Positions 37,503-47,256 of a DNA stretch of 64,000 bases are shown one piece after another. The notes under the pieces are model-generated. The model searched no databases. It saw only the letters and a program-made list of their open reading frames with translations, and was not told the DNA's origin. Made by a program: the position numbers and the translations under genes. The stretch is from positions 41,066 through 105,065 of the forward strand of contig JAIRXG010000002.1 in the NCBI GenBank assembly GCA_031268335.1, read 5' to 3'. The stretch is from Campylobacteraceae bacterium (lineage in GTDB: Bacteria; Campylobacterota; Campylobacteria; Campylobacterales; Campylobacteraceae). The stretch's first letter is position 1; every line of letters starts with the position of its first letter.

Positions 37503-39317
37503 TCACATCCAAAACTTTTTCAAAAACTCATCCGAAATGTCTACCAAACCTCTTTTTCGCAAACTTTCCAATACATTTTTGTCGCAATTCACTACACTTG
37601 GCCACTCGCGGCTATATCCTTCAAGCGCGCCTTTTTTTGTGGCGTCAATCCCAAAAAATTCATCTTCTATAAATATATCTCGTTTTGCGTCAATATTATT
37701 TGTTACTTTCCAGATTAACATGTAGAGATTTTTTATATCATCGCTGTCTGCATCTGTAAAGACCAACAACTTCGTGTGCTTTCTAATAGGGCGCAACATT
37801 TTAAAAATCTCTTTTATGGGACGCTCTTTTTTTATAGTTACAAACGTTACTGGTGTTTTTGTGTCGGTCATAAATTGACGCGCGTCTTTTATCTCGGAAC
37901 AAATAGAGGATATTTTATCAAGCATCAGAGTGTCGTTTATAATCTCTCTTGCTTCTGCCTCTATTTCGTCGCCGGTACAATCAAGTCCCAATTTTCCGCC
38001 ATAACAAGCATTCGGCGAAGCATGGTCAAGCGCATCGCAAATTCCCTCGCTGATTATGATGTTTTCTCTACTCACTCTATTTAGTATAAATTTTGAAATA
38101 CTCTCATAATCTCGCAAATTCGGCGCGTCGTCTCCTACAAACACGGCGTGTTTTACAAAACTCATCTGTCCCACACCCCAAAATGCATGCATAAACTGTT
38201 TTGCATGACCCAAATAGCGCGTTTTCATTTTTGCCAATATCAGATTATGAAAAACGCCGTTTTCCGGCATATCATAATCTATGAGTTCCGGCGCAGTAGT
38301 CTTTAAGAGCGGCAAAAATATGCGTCCTGTCGCCTGTCCCATATATTTATCTTCAATAGGCGGTTTTCCTGCAACCGTAGCATGATATATAGGTTCTAAT
38401 TTGCTTGTCATGCAACTAACTTCCATCACAGGATAAAGCTCTTTTGGCGTATAGTATCCCGTATGGTCTCCAAAAGGTCCTTCAAGCTCCAAATTTTGCG
38501 GATCTATCCACCCTTCCAGAACAAAATCAGCATCATCGGGGACATATATAGGATTTGTTATGGATTTGATAAGTTTTGCTTTTTTGTTGCGTATAAAACC
38601 ATAAAGCAGCAATTCAAAAAAGCCATACGGCATCGGAGCTTGAGCGCACCATATATAAAGAGGGTCTCCGCCTATAGCCACAGAGATAGGCATTTTTTTA
38701 CCCTCTTTTTTATATTCGTTAAAAAAATGCATCCCATCTTTATGTATCTGCCAATGTACTCCAAGATGATTTTTATCATACACTTGCATTCTGTACATGC
38801 CGAGATTTTGTAATTTGCCGTCTAAACTTTGTGTGTAAACTTGCCCCATAGTAATAAAAGCTCCACCATCTTCAGGCCAAGTGGTTAAAATAGGGATATT
38901 AAAAAGATTTACCTTGTCGCCTTGTTTTACAAATTCTTGACATATTCCTTTACCGCCAACTCTTTTGGGCGGAATATTTTTAAAAGATAAAAGTTTAGTC
39001 AAAAACTCTGTTTTACCTTTAAATCCGGCTTCTATACGAAGTTTTATAATCTCTTCTATCTCTTTTGATATCTCTTCGGCATCTTTACCGAAAATCAATT
39101 TTACCGCTTCTTTTGAGCCGAATATATTCATCAAAACAGGTATGTGAAACTCTTTGCCGAGTCTTTTGCTGATAGGTTTTAAAAATAACAACGCTTTGGA
39201 GTCCTCTTTTTTGGCTTCCACAAAAGCTATATGCGGTATCTCTAAGTCAATGTCAACACTTTCGTCTATGACCTTCAAAAGATTGTGTTGATTAAATAAT
39301 TCTATAATATTTTTCAT
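37503..39317 (-). CDS. ubiD: UbiD-family decarboxylase
   Basis: A 604-residue UbiD-type decarboxylase that works with prenylated FMN. In this lineage it probably acts in the futalosine menaquinone route. Conserved features include HWQIHKDGMHFFNEY, SVAIGGDPLYIWCAQAPMP, VPDDADFVLEGWIDP, EGPFGDHTGYYTP and the FVKHAVFVGDD segment. It is last in the haem/menaquinone/proS operon (39332-45201), 14 bases after hemC, with GGAGG before the ATG, as in C. jejuni (Cj0545-Cj0546 by memory). Substrate inferred. Confidence 0.92.
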   Translation of the reverse strand: MKNIIELFNQHNLLKVIDESVDIDLEIPHIAFVEAKKEDSKALLFLKPISKRLGKEFHIPVLMNIFGSKEAVKLIFGKDAEEISKEIEEIIKLRIEAGFKGKTEFLTKLLSFKNIPPKRVGGKGICQEFVKQGDKVNLFNIPILTTWPEDGGAFITMGQVYTQSLDGKLQNLGMYRMQVYDKNHLGVHWQIHKDGMHFFNEYKKEGKKMPISVAIGGDPLYIWCAQAPMPYGFFELLLYGFIRNKKAKLIKSITNPIYVPDDADFVLEGWIDPQNLELEGPFGDHTGYYTPKELYPVMEVSCMTSKLEPIYHATVAGKPPIEDKYMGQATGRIFLPLLKTTAPELIDYDMPENGVFHNLILAKMKTRYLGHAKQFMHAFWGVGQMSFVKHAVFVGDDAPNLRDYESISKFILNRVSRENIIISEGICDALDHASPNACYGGKLGLDCTGDEIEAEAREIINDTLMLDKISSICSEIKDARQFMTDTKTPVTFVTIKKERPIKEIFKMLRPIRKHTKLLVFTDADSDDIKNLYMLIWKVTNNIDAKRDIFIEDEFFGIDATKKGALEGYSREWPSVVNCDKNVLESLRKRGLVDISDEFLKKFWM

Positions 39318-39331
39318 CCTCCGCCCTCCAA

Positions 39332-40276
39332 TTAAAAAATAGCTTCGAGCGCCATTTTTTCAGCTCTTGCTAAAATATTTTTAGCGCCTTTCGCAATTAT
39401 TATATCAGCCAATTCATTACCTGCATTTTTATAATTTTCCCGATTAGTTTCAATCTTTACATGTAGAAGCTCTTTGCCGTTTGGAAGTCCGACTACAGCC
39501 TTTACATATATACTGTTTTTGTCGGTTTTGGCATTCACGCCTATCGGAACTTGACAACCGCCTTCCAATTTTTTCACGAAATCTCTCTCAACTCTCGTCT
39601 CCACAACGCAATCATCATCATTTAAAAAATCTATTATCTCCAAAATCTCCGCGCTATCAACTGCCTCTATTCCTAAAGCTGCTTGCCCCATAGCCGGAAT
39701 CATAAAATCAGTATCCAAAGGTGAAAAATATTTTACTTCATTTTCAAGTTCGAGTCTTTTTATGCCGGCTGCTGCTAAAATCACAGCGTCAAATTCGCCT
39801 TTTTTTAATTTTTCAATTCTTGTGTTTATATTGCCGCGTAAATTTTTTATCGTCAAGTCAGGGCGTACATGTAGAAGCTGCATTCTGCGCCTTAAACTTG
39901 TAGTGCCTACAACGGCATTTTTAGGAAGAGCGTCTATGTTTTCATATTTTTGAGATAACATGGCATCTCTTACATCCTCTCTTTTTGTTATTGCGCCAAG
40001 CATCAAACCTTTTGGAAAAATCACAGGAACATCTTTAAGGCTATGAACCGCTATATGCGCTTCGCCTTTTAACATTGCGTCTTCAAGCTCTTTTGTAAAC
40101 AGACCTTTACCGCCGATTTTAGCTAATGGGGTATCCAATATCTTATCGCCTTTGGTTTTCATGATATTTAATCTAACGTTGATATTGGGGTATCTTTCTT
40201 CTAATTTTGCCTTTATGTACCTAGACTGCCAAAGAGCTAATTTGCTTCCTCTGGTAGCTATTATTAACTCTTTCAT
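39332..40276 (-). CDS. hemC: Porphobilinogen deaminase
   Basis: A 314-residue HemC that polymerises four porphobilinogens to hydroxymethylbilane in haem synthesis. Hallmarks are IATRGSKLALWQSR, HSLKDVP with the catalytic Asp82, GTTSLRRRMQLL and LRGNINTRIEKL. The dipyrromethane-binding Cys241 is in LEGGCQVPIGV. It overlaps the small gene upstream by 4 bases. Two TACATGTA octamers lie in the gene (39458, 39866). Confidence 0.97.
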   Translation of the reverse strand: MKELIIATRGSKLALWQSRYIKAKLEERYPNINVRLNIMKTKGDKILDTPLAKIGGKGLFTKELEDAMLKGEAHIAVHSLKDVPVIFPKGLMLGAITKREDVRDAMLSQKYENIDALPKNAVVGTTSLRRRMQLLHVRPDLTIKNLRGNINTRIEKLKKGEFDAVILAAAGIKRLELENEVKYFSPLDTDFMIPAMGQAALGIEAVDSAEILEIIDFLNDDDCVVETRVERDFVKKLEGGCQVPIGVNAKTDKNSIYVKAVVGLPNGKELLHVKIETNRENYKNAGNELADIIIAKGAKNILARAEKMALEAIF

Positions 40277-40629
40277 TTAGCGTCCTTTTGTATATTTTCA
40301 TTCCATTTGTCAAACAATTCGTTTTTAAAGCTTTTGGCATTTTTTAATACTATAAAATCCCTGCTTATTATTTTGCTGTCCGAAAAAACTATCTCTTTTA
40401 GTTCTATCTCTTTGTCAGCTACTTTAAATTTAAGTGTTATAAAGTAAGCGCGCCAACCTACAGGATACTTCATCTCTTTTGTTGCATGTAACTTTATGCT
40501 TTCAAAACCGTAACTTTTTTCGTTTGAAAGTGAATTTTTAAAAAATGCTGCAAGCTCATTTTCGTTTAAAATCTCGGAAGCGAACATTAACCCGCTACTT
40601 ACGGCTATTATCGTCAATAATCTCAACAT
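40273..40629 (-). CDS. Small exported protein of unknown function
   Basis: A 118-residue protein with a cleavable signal peptide (MLRLLTIIAVSSGLMFASEI, cut after about residue 17). The mature part is a single small alpha/beta domain, with GWRAYFITLKFKVADKEIELK and IVFSDSKIISRDFIVLK as likely strands. No cysteine or catalytic motif is seen. It overlaps fxsA by 35 bases and hemC by 4, so it is firmly embedded in the operon. Function not recognised; periplasmic location expected. Confidence 0.75.
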   Translation of the reverse strand: MLRLLTIIAVSSGLMFASEILNENELAAFFKNSLSNEKSYGFESIKLHATKEMKYPVGWRAYFITLKFKVADKEIELKEIVFSDSKIISRDFIVLKNAKSFKNELFDKWNENIQKDAK

Positions 40630-40999
40630 CTATTATATCCTCGCTATTTTTATTATTGTTTTTACCTCGCGATATCTTATCTCCTATTAACATAACCGCT
40701 GACATTATCAATAAAATAATACCCACTAAATCGCCAAAAAAACCAGGTAATATTAATAAAAACGAACCCAAAACTCTGATAGTTGAGGCAAGCGAAAAGG
40801 TTGATAGAGATAGTCTGTTCATAACTATCTTTTGAAAACTCTCTTGTAGCTTGAAAGGTGTATTAAAAAGTATGGTTATACCGATAAGCGCTGATAAAAC
40901 TATCTCTAAAAACGTATATAACGCGCCGATACCGTACGCAAACGGCAAAGTAACTACAATCTCAACAAAAAGATAAATAAGAAAAAGTATACCTCTCAC
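40595..40999 (-). CDS. fxsA: FxsA-family membrane protein
   Basis: A 134-residue protein with three to four hydrophobic helices (LFLIYLFVEIVVTLPFAYGIGALYTF.., IRVLGSFLLILPGFFGDLVGIILLI) and an acidic tail (SEDIIDVEIIDDNSRK), the shape of FxsA. E. coli FxsA influences phage T7 exclusion by F; its normal role is unknown. The LLILPGFFGDLVG segment is the family signature. It lies directly after proS. Confidence 0.85.
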   Translation of the reverse strand: MRGILFLIYLFVEIVVTLPFAYGIGALYTFLEIVLSALIGITILFNTPFKLQESFQKIVMNRLSLSTFSLASTIRVLGSFLLILPGFFGDLVGIILLIMSAVMLIGDKISRGKNNNKNSEDIIDVEIIDDNSRK

Positions 41000-42706
41000 C
41001 TAAAAAACCTCTTTCAATTTCACATCTAATTCTTTAATATCTATAAGCTCTTTTTTTAGCGTAGCGCGCTCTACCAGCTCAACCTTGCCATCGTCAAACT
41101 CCTTGCCAACAATAAGCGCGTAAGGGAATCCTATGAGTTCAAAATCATTCATTTTAAAGCCAAATCTTTCGTTCCTATCGTCTAAAATCACCTCTTTTTT
41201 TTCCATTTTCAAATCTTCGTAAAGTCTGGTTGCAAATTTTACTTGAGCTTCGTTTTTTATGTTTGAGATGATGATATCCAACATGTAAGGAGTGGTTTGC
41301 TTATTCCAAATACACCCTTTATCATCGTGATTTGCCTCAATCATAACGGCTACAAGGCGACTTACGCCTATGCCGTAGCAACCCATAAAAAATGGTTGAG
41401 ATTTGCCATTTTGGTCTAAAAATGCAGCATTCATTGGCGATGAATATTTTTGTCCCAATTGAAATATATGCCCCACCTCTATGCCTTTAGCAAGCGAGAG
41501 TTTGTCATTGCAACAAGGACACAAATCACCTTCATTGACTGTCGCCAAATCCGCATATCTTTCACTTTTAAAGTTAAACATTGACACGCCAACATAATGA
41601 TAATCTTGTTCATTTGCGCCGCAGATAAGATTTTTTTCCTCTTTTAATTCGTTGTCTATAAAAAATTTAACATTTTCCAGCCCTATCGGACCGCAAAAAC
41701 CGGCGATAAGCCCCGCTTTTTTTATATCCTCTTTTGAAGCGTCTAAAAGCTCTAAAGCTTTAGTGGCATTTTGTGCTTTTATCTCTTGCAAAGCGTCGCA
41801 TCCGCGTACAAAAAAGACGACGATTTCGCTTTTATCTTTGTAGATAGCTTTTTTGATAACGGCTTTTATGGTATAAAATGTGTCGATCTTAAAAAATTCA
41901 CTCAATTGTTCTATAGAGCTATCTTCTCCGATTGGTGTATGAAACTTAGCAAAAACAGCTTCGGGCGGCTCTTTTTGAGTAGTTTTTTTAGCTCTTCTTG
42001 CTGCTTCTACGTTTGCGGCATATAAACACTCATCACATGTAAGTATATCGTCTTCGCCGTTTTTAGCCAAAACCATAAATTCTTTGCTCCCGCTCCCGCC
42101 TATAGCTCCGCTATCTGCCGCAACTGCGCGAAATTTCAATCCAAGACGCGTAAAGATTTTTGTGTAAGTCTCTTCCATAAGGTCAAATTCTCGTTTCAAA
42201 TCTTCTATAGACGAATGAAAACTATATCCGTCTTTCATAACAAATTCACGACCTCTCAAAAGACCAAATCTCGGACGCGCCTCATCTCTAAATTTCGTAT
42301 TGATTTGATATAAATGCAAAGGTAATTGTTTGTAGCTATTTATCCTGTTTCTGACTATATCCACAACAACTTCTTCATGTGTGGGACCCAAAACAAACTC
42401 ATTGTCTTTTCTATCTTTAAAGCGCAAAAGTTCTTTTCCGTATGCGTCATACCTGCCGCTTTGCCGCCAAAGTTCCGAAGGACTTACGACCCCCATGCTT
42501 ATCTCTTGCGCGCCCGCTTTATCCATCTCGTCTTTTACAATATTTTTTATCTTATCAAGCACTATCTTGCCGAGTGGTAAAAAATTATAAAGTCCGCTTC
42601 CCACCTGACTTATAAAACCTGCCCTTATAAGAAAAATGTGGCTTAGAAGCAAAGCGTCTTTGGGCGCTTCTTTTGTTGTTGGCGTAAAAAGTTTAGAAAA
42701 CCTCAT
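41000..42706 (-). CDS. proS: Prolyl-tRNA synthetase
   Basis: A 568-residue bacterial-type ProRS with an editing (INS) domain. Class II motif 1 lies near [16 protein letters not shown], motif 2 at [21 protein letters not shown] and motif 3 at [17 protein letters not shown]. The inserted editing domain spans about residues 225-385, and the anticodon-binding domain follows at about 470-565. It charges tRNA-Pro. It overlaps hemA by 4 bases. Confidence 0.97.
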   Translation of the reverse strand: MRFSKLFTPTTKEAPKDALLLSHIFLIRAGFISQVGSGLYNFLPLGKIVLDKIKNIVKDEMDKAGAQEISMGVVSPSELWRQSGRYDAYGKELLRFKDRKDNEFVLGPTHEEVVVDIVRNRINSYKQLPLHLYQINTKFRDEARPRFGLLRGREFVMKDGYSFHSSIEDLKREFDLMEETYTKIFTRLGLKFRAVAADSGAIGGSGSKEFMVLAKNGEDDILTCDECLYAANVEAARRAKKTTQKEPPEAVFAKFHTPIGEDSSIEQLSEFFKIDTFYTIKAVIKKAIYKDKSEIVVFFVRGCDALQEIKAQNATKALELLDASKEDIKKAGLIAGFCGPIGLENVKFFIDNELKEEKNLICGANEQDYHYVGVSMFNFKSERYADLATVNEGDLCPCCNDKLSLAKGIEVGHIFQLGQKYSSPMNAAFLDQNGKSQPFFMGCYGIGVSRLVAVMIEANHDDKGCIWNKQTTPYMLDIIISNIKNEAQVKFATRLYEDLKMEKKEVILDDRNERFGFKMNDFELIGFPYALIVGKEFDDGKVELVERATLKKELIDIKELDVKLKEVF

Positions 42707-44004
42707 TCGTTTCTCTCCAAATTTTCAAATTTAACTGCGGAAATATCTTTTAATCGTTCATCCTCAATGTCAAAAAAATATTGAAGCGAGCGTATAATTT
42801 TATCGGATTCGTCAAGCTCCAAAACATTTTTCAAATTTATTGTCGGTTTGTGCAGAAACAGGTTAAAAGATTGGTGTATTATTTTTTCCACATTTTGTCT
42901 CATCTCTTGCTGTATATAGCCTTTTTTTACGGCTTTATCTATTTCGTTTAAAGCGCTTTGTTTGGCTTTATCTCTAATCTCTTTTATAATAGGATCAACC
43001 GACAATGCCTGAAGCTGCTTAAAAAAATCGGTAGTCATCTGCCCCACTATCGAATAGGCGACTTTCGCTTGGTCTTCGCGAAGAGCTAAGTTTCTTGTAA
43101 CTATCTCTTCCAAATCGTCTACTGCGTATACATGTACATTTTCAAAACGACAAGCTTCTATGTCGCGCGGTACGGCTATATCAAACCAGTACCTTTCAAA
43201 AACCTTTGCTTCGACCATATCGTTTGTGATAATAGCATGCGGCGCGCCGGTAGCGCTGAAAACCAAGGGATATTTGTTTATAGCTTCGCGCAAATTTGAA
43301 AATGGCTGCACGGAGCTGTTTTTGCCAAGTTTTTTAACTAAAGCCAAAGCATTTTCATAATTTCTGTTGATTATTATTACATTAGCGTTTGAAGATAGCA
43401 GGTGTTTTGCGGCAAGTTCGCTCATATCCCCAGCTCCTACGACTACGGCATTTATTCCGTCAAGATTTTTCAATAAATCTTTCGCCTTTGATACTGCCAC
43501 AGAAGAGACTGAAACGGGATTTTTAGATATCTCAGTGCTGCTTCTGACTGTTGCGGCGCATTTAAAGCATTGTTGCATCGCCCGTTTTAATTTTACTCCG
43601 CAAAATCCATTTTTGAGTGCAAAATTGAAAGTCGTTTTTAATTGTCCGGCTATTTGCGTTTCGCCTACGACAAGACTATCAAGCGAGGAACATACGGCAA
43701 ATAGATGGTGTATCGCGCCGGCATTGTCGTATATGTCGGCTCTATTTTCAAGCTCTTCTTTATTTATGCCAGATACATGCGATAAAATACTAAATATAAA
43801 CGACAAACTCTCTTTGCACTCTTTAACGCTTGTTATCACTTCAACTCTGTTACATGTAGAGAGTATCACGGCTTCATTGACATTTTCATGATTTGTTATC
43901 ATTTTAAGAACGTTATATAACTTCTCTTCGTTATTAAAAGAGAGTTTTTCTCTCGTTTTAATATCCGTATTCTTATGAGTAAAGCTCAAAGTCATATACT
44001 GCAT
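42703..44004 (-). CDS. hemA: Glutamyl-tRNA reductase
   Basis: A 433-residue HemA, reducing Glu-tRNA to glutamate-1-semialdehyde, the first step of C5 haem synthesis. The catalytic Cys51 is in [23 protein letters not shown] follows, and the NADPH-binding motif is [15 protein letters not shown]. The C-terminal dimerisation helices are present. Start and upstream stop share one base with the polyprenyl synthase gene. Two TACATGTA octamers (43128, 43851) are present; the first encodes VHVY. Confidence 0.96.
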   Translation of the reverse strand: MQYMTLSFTHKNTDIKTREKLSFNNEEKLYNVLKMITNHENVNEAVILSTCNRVEVITSVKECKESLSFIFSILSHVSGINKEELENRADIYDNAGAIHHLFAVCSSLDSLVVGETQIAGQLKTTFNFALKNGFCGVKLKRAMQQCFKCAATVRSSTEISKNPVSVSSVAVSKAKDLLKNLDGINAVVVGAGDMSELAAKHLLSSNANVIIINRNYENALALVKKLGKNSSVQPFSNLREAINKYPLVFSATGAPHAIITNDMVEAKVFERYWFDIAVPRDIEACRFENVHVYAVDDLEEIVTRNLALREDQAKVAYSIVGQMTTDFFKQLQALSVDPIIKEIRDKAKQSALNEIDKAVKKGYIQQEMRQNVEKIIHQSFNLFLHKPTINLKNVLELDESDKIIRSLQYFFDIEDERLKDISAVKFENLERNE

Positions 44005-44903
44005 TAAAAATCTCTTTCTATCATCTGCCTAATAATATTTTTTAAACCGTCTGCATTATATTTTTCTATTGCGCTAAGAGCTTTATTGCCAAGATTTTTA
44101 GCCTCTCTCATACAGCGTTTTATAACTTCAAATTCAGCCATTTTATCTTTTATCCAAGCGCTTTCATAACTATTCAAACTCTTTTTGTGCAATTTCATCA
44201 TATGTTTTTTGTCTTTTTCTTTACACGCTTCATACATGTAAAGATAAGGAAGCGTTACTTTGCCCTCTTTAAAATCGTGCAAAGCGGGCTTGCCGAGCAT
44301 TTTGTCGTTCGAGGTTACATCTAAAACGTCGTCTATTATCTGAAATGCGAGTCCTAAATTTTTGCCATATAAAGCAAAATCTTCACCCTCAAATCCTTCT
44401 AAAACTGCAGCGGCATAAGCCGAAGCTTCAATTAAAGAAGCCGTTTTGCAATAAATCATTTTGAAGTATTTCTCTTTACTTGTGTTGAATGTTTTTGAAA
44501 GCTCTACATCCAAAAGTTCTCCCACAGACAGATTCGCAACCGCATTTGAAACAAACGTAACAGCAGATTGCGGCAAAGACGCCAAGTGAGAAAAAGCGCA
44601 CGAATACAAAATATCGCCCATCATTATAGCGTTCTTATCGCCAAAATCCGCATTGAAAGAGTTCGCATTTCTACGCGTTAAAGCACTGTCTATCACATCA
44701 TCGTGAAGCAGGCTCGCCATGTGTATCATCTCTATCACCGATGCAAGTTTTAAAGATTGTTCTGAGTTTTTAGCTATCTCAAATATAAGCTTTGAACGCA
44801 GCTTTTTACCTTGCTGCGAAATCCTATCATAAAGAGACACTATATTCTCTTCGCCCAAATCAACAATAAAAGAACGCATTAACTTATCTATATTTTTTAT
44901 CAT
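44004..44903 (-). CDS. ispB: Polyprenyl diphosphate synthase
   Basis: A 299-residue trans-prenyltransferase. The first aspartate-rich motif is LLHDDVIDSALTRR and the second QIIDDVLDVT. KLRSKLIFEIAK contains the substrate-binding basic residues. Position before hemA-proS suggests the enzyme making the menaquinone side chain; product length cannot be read from the sequence, so the symbol is by synteny. A TACATGTA octamer is at 44233. Confidence 0.9.
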   Translation of the reverse strand: MIKNIDKLMRSFIVDLGEENIVSLYDRISQQGKKLRSKLIFEIAKNSEQSLKLASVIEMIHMASLLHDDVIDSALTRRNANSFNADFGDKNAIMMGDILYSCAFSHLASLPQSAVTFVSNAVANLSVGELLDVELSKTFNTSKEKYFKMIYCKTASLIEASAYAAAVLEGFEGEDFALYGKNLGLAFQIIDDVLDVTSNDKMLGKPALHDFKEGKVTLPYLYMYEACKEKDKKHMMKLHKKSLNSYESAWIKDKMAEFEVIKRCMREAKNLGNKALSAIEKYNADGLKNIIRQMIERDF

Positions 44904-44907
44904 TAAA

Positions 44908-45201
44908 TCACTCGTGTTGAGATAAAATTTCGCCTACTTTGCCTATAAAAAAGTCATTTTTGCCCTCTTCTATAACATCGGCGTTTTCGTACATCGTCTC
45001 TTGCATCTTACTTTCAAGAGCATTGCCAAACTCGTTTCTCAACAAGTACTCCATTGCTGCAAATCGTTCTATCCAATTTTCCATCGCATCGATTACTAAA
45101 TTTTTATTGGCGTTAAATACCATATCAAAAAATTTAGAGCGCGGACTTCCCGTTAAAATATCGTTCTCGTCTATCTTTAACAATTCTTCCATTTTACTCA
45201 T
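44908..45201 (-). CDS. DUF2018-type small conserved protein
   Basis: A 97-residue helical protein, MEELLKIDENDILTGSPRSKFFDMV, resembling the small DUF2018 proteins found only in Campylobacterota at this site (Cj0540 in C. jejuni, from memory). Function unknown. It is first in the ispB-hemA-proS-fxsA-hemC-ubiD operon and has a TATAAT element at 45229-45234. Confidence 0.8.
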   Translation of the reverse strand: MSKMEELLKIDENDILTGSPRSKFFDMVFNANKNLVIDAMENWIERFAAMEYLLRNEFGNALESKMQETMYENADVIEEGKNDFFIGKVGEILSQHE

Positions 45202-45228
45202 TTTTATTTTTGGTTTTTAAAAGCTTTG

Positions 45229-45234
45229 ATTATA
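45229..45234 (-). promoter_or_regulatory. Predicted -10 element for the haem/proS operon
   Basis: Minus-strand TATAAT about 28 bases before the DUF2018 gene's ATG; no clear -35. Confidence 0.45.
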
Positions 45235-45485
45235 ACATAGTAATCTTGTATTTAACCATAATAATTTAAGCAGTTCTCTTTGCAACTGCCGCCGGACTAA
45301 TGTACATTTAAAAAGCTTACATGTACAAAAAACTTGTTTTTATTGCAGCCGATAAAATGAAAAAAATTGCTTTTTTAGATTATACTTTAAGTCAAACTTG
45401 ACTATTATTAGCTGTTTTATTGAAATAAATAGTATAATTTTTTGTACATGTCATGGTTTAATTTATACTTTTCCGATAAATATAC

Positions 45486-45515
45486 TTGACAATCAAAAAA
45501 AATTTCTGCTATACT
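45486..45515 (+). promoter_or_regulatory. Strong sigma-70 promoter for metY
   Basis: TTGACA (45486-45491), 18-base spacer, TATACT (45510-45515) preceded by TGC as an extended -10. It is 29 bases before the metY ATG and the best consensus promoter in the window. Confidence 0.7.
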
Positions 45516-45544
45516 TTCGGTAATTTTTACAAGGTAGGTTAAAA

Positions 45545-46813
45545 ATGAATAAAAAAACCATAGCAATCCATGAAGGTTACAATAAAGACAAGCACGGCAC
45601 AATGGCTGTGCCTATATATCAAACCACAGCTTATGACTTTGGTTCTGCCGAAACGGCGGCAAATCGTTTTGCATTGGCCGAATTAGGACCAATTTACACA
45701 AGGCTCAATAATCCTACAACGGATATTTTGGAGGCAAGAATAACAGCATTGGAAGAAGGTGACGGAGCGGTTGCAGTAGCAAGCGGGCAAGCGGCTTCAT
45801 TTTATTCTGTTGTAAACTTGGCAAGATCGGGTGAAAATATCTTGGTCGCCGAAAAGATTTACGGCGGTTCTATAACGCTTTTAACGCACACTATAAAACA
45901 ATTCGGCATTGAAGCTAGAGTTTTTGATAGCGACAATGCGGACGATTTGGAGAGTTTGATAGACGACAAAACAAAAGCTATCTATTTTGAGACTCTCTCA
46001 AATCCGCAAATCGCCATTCCAAATATCGAAAAAATCGTTCAAATAGCTAAAAAATACAATATAGTCACGATAGCGGACAACACAGTAGCCACTCCGATAT
46101 TGTTAAATCCGTTAACAATAGGAGTGGATGTTGTAGTTCACTCTGCCAGCAAATATATATCCGGAAATGGAACCGCCATAGGCGGACTAATAGTAGAGAG
46201 AAAAGGGCTAAGCGCATTTTTAAAAGATAACCCGCGCTATGCGCAATTTAACGAACCGGACGAAAGTTATCATGGGCTTGTTTATGCATCGCTGCCGTTT
46301 CCTATATTTACACTAAGGATACGCCTTGCTTTTATAAGAGATATAGGGGCTACTATTTCACCTTTTAACAGTTGGCTTTTGATTCAAGGATTGGAAACTT
46401 TAAGTCTAAGAATAAAAGAGCACTCTTCAAGCGCACTTAAAATAGCTAAATTTTTAGAATCCCACCCAAAAGTGAAGTATGTTTCATATCCGGGTCTTGA
46501 AAGCGATAAAGGCTATGAAAAGGCGCAAAAATATCTTAAAAACGGTTTGTCTTCAGGACTTTTAAGCTTTGATATCGGAAGTTTTGAAAAAGCAAAGCAG
46601 ATATTAAATCATACAAAAATCTTTAGTGTAGTCGTAAATATCGGTGATTCAAAGTCTATAATCACTCATCCGGCAAGCACAACGCATCAGCAAGTTCCGA
46701 AAGAGGATTTGGACAAATCGTTTGTAACCGAAGGACTCATTAGACTTAGTATCGGACTTGAGGACGCAGATGATTTGATAGACGATTTAAAACAAGCATT
46801 AGACAAGGAGTAA
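45545..46813 (+). CDS. metY: O-acetylhomoserine sulfhydrylase
   Basis: A 422-residue PLP enzyme of the Cys/Met metabolism family that makes homocysteine from O-acetylhomoserine and sulfide. The start TIAIHEGYNKDKHGTMAVPIYQTTAYDF, with GAVAVASGQAAS and the PLP Lys in HSASKYISGNGTAIGG, is typical. THPASTTHQQVPKED and EGLIRLSIGLED are near the end. The length of about 420 fits MetY better than the shorter MetB/MetC. It is followed by an Rrf2 regulator and cysK, forming a sulfur-assimilation cluster. Confidence 0.94.
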   Translation: MNKKTIAIHEGYNKDKHGTMAVPIYQTTAYDFGSAETAANRFALAELGPIYTRLNNPTTDILEARITALEEGDGAVAVASGQAASFYSVVNLARSGENILVAEKIYGGSITLLTHTIKQFGIEARVFDSDNADDLESLIDDKTKAIYFETLSNPQIAIPNIEKIVQIAKKYNIVTIADNTVATPILLNPLTIGVDVVVHSASKYISGNGTAIGGLIVERKGLSAFLKDNPRYAQFNEPDESYHGLVYASLPFPIFTLRIRLAFIRDIGATISPFNSWLLIQGLETLSLRIKEHSSSALKIAKFLESHPKVKYVSYPGLESDKGYEKAQKYLKNGLSSGLLSFDIGSFEKAKQILNHTKIFSVVVNIGDSKSIITHPASTTHQQVPKEDLDKSFVTEGLIRLSIGLEDADDLIDDLKQALDKE

Positions 46814-46832
46814 ATATGAAAAAGGATACATC

Positions 46833-47246
46833 GTGTCGTTTATAACGACAAAAGGCGTTTATGGACTAAACGCAATGTATGAACTCACGCAAGGCGACGG
46901 AGTAACCCCGATGCAGATAAAAAGCATCGCGCAAAAAGCCGGAATTCCGTTCAACTATCTTGAGCAACTTCTAAACCAATTAAGAAGAGCGGGACTAATA
47001 AACAGCGTGCGCGGCGCAAAGGGCGGGTATTTGTTGGCTCGTTCGCCCGATAGAATATTAATTTACGATATTTTAGTCGCGCTTGAGGGTGAGTTGACAT
47101 TTGCCGAATATACGCTTGATAATAAAATTTTAGAAATGTTTTTCAAAGACATGCAAAATGGAATTGAGGAGTTTTTGAAAGTTCCGCTGTCGGAATTTCA
47201 AAAATATGAAAACATACTGTTAGACGGTTTAACATACTCTATTTAA
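46833..47246 (+). CDS. Rrf2-family regulator without cysteines (CymR-like)
   Basis: A 137-residue Rrf2-family winged-helix repressor starting at GTG, with AAAGGA seven bases upstream. The DNA-binding region contains MQIKSIAQKAGIPFNYLEQLLNQLRRAGLI followed by SVRGAKGGYLLAR. The three cysteines that hold an Fe-S cluster in IscR and NsrR are missing; there is no Cys at all. This matches CymR, the cysteine-metabolism repressor that senses O-acetylserine through CysK. Lying between metY and cysK it probably controls these genes. The function is inferred from family and position. Confidence 0.85.
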   Translation: MSFITTKGVYGLNAMYELTQGDGVTPMQIKSIAQKAGIPFNYLEQLLNQLRRAGLINSVRGAKGGYLLARSPDRILIYDILVALEGELTFAEYTLDNKILEMFFKDMQNGIEEFLKVPLSEFQKYENILLDGLTYSI

Positions 47247-47256
47247 AGGAGATAAT

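Larger units (their letters stand above)
45202..45544. other. Divergent promoter region, DUF2018 / metY
   Basis: About 340 bases. The minus-strand -10 for the haem operon is at 45229-45234, one TACATGTA at 45318, and the metY promoter at 45486-45515. No riboswitch fold was recognised. Confidence 0.5.
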
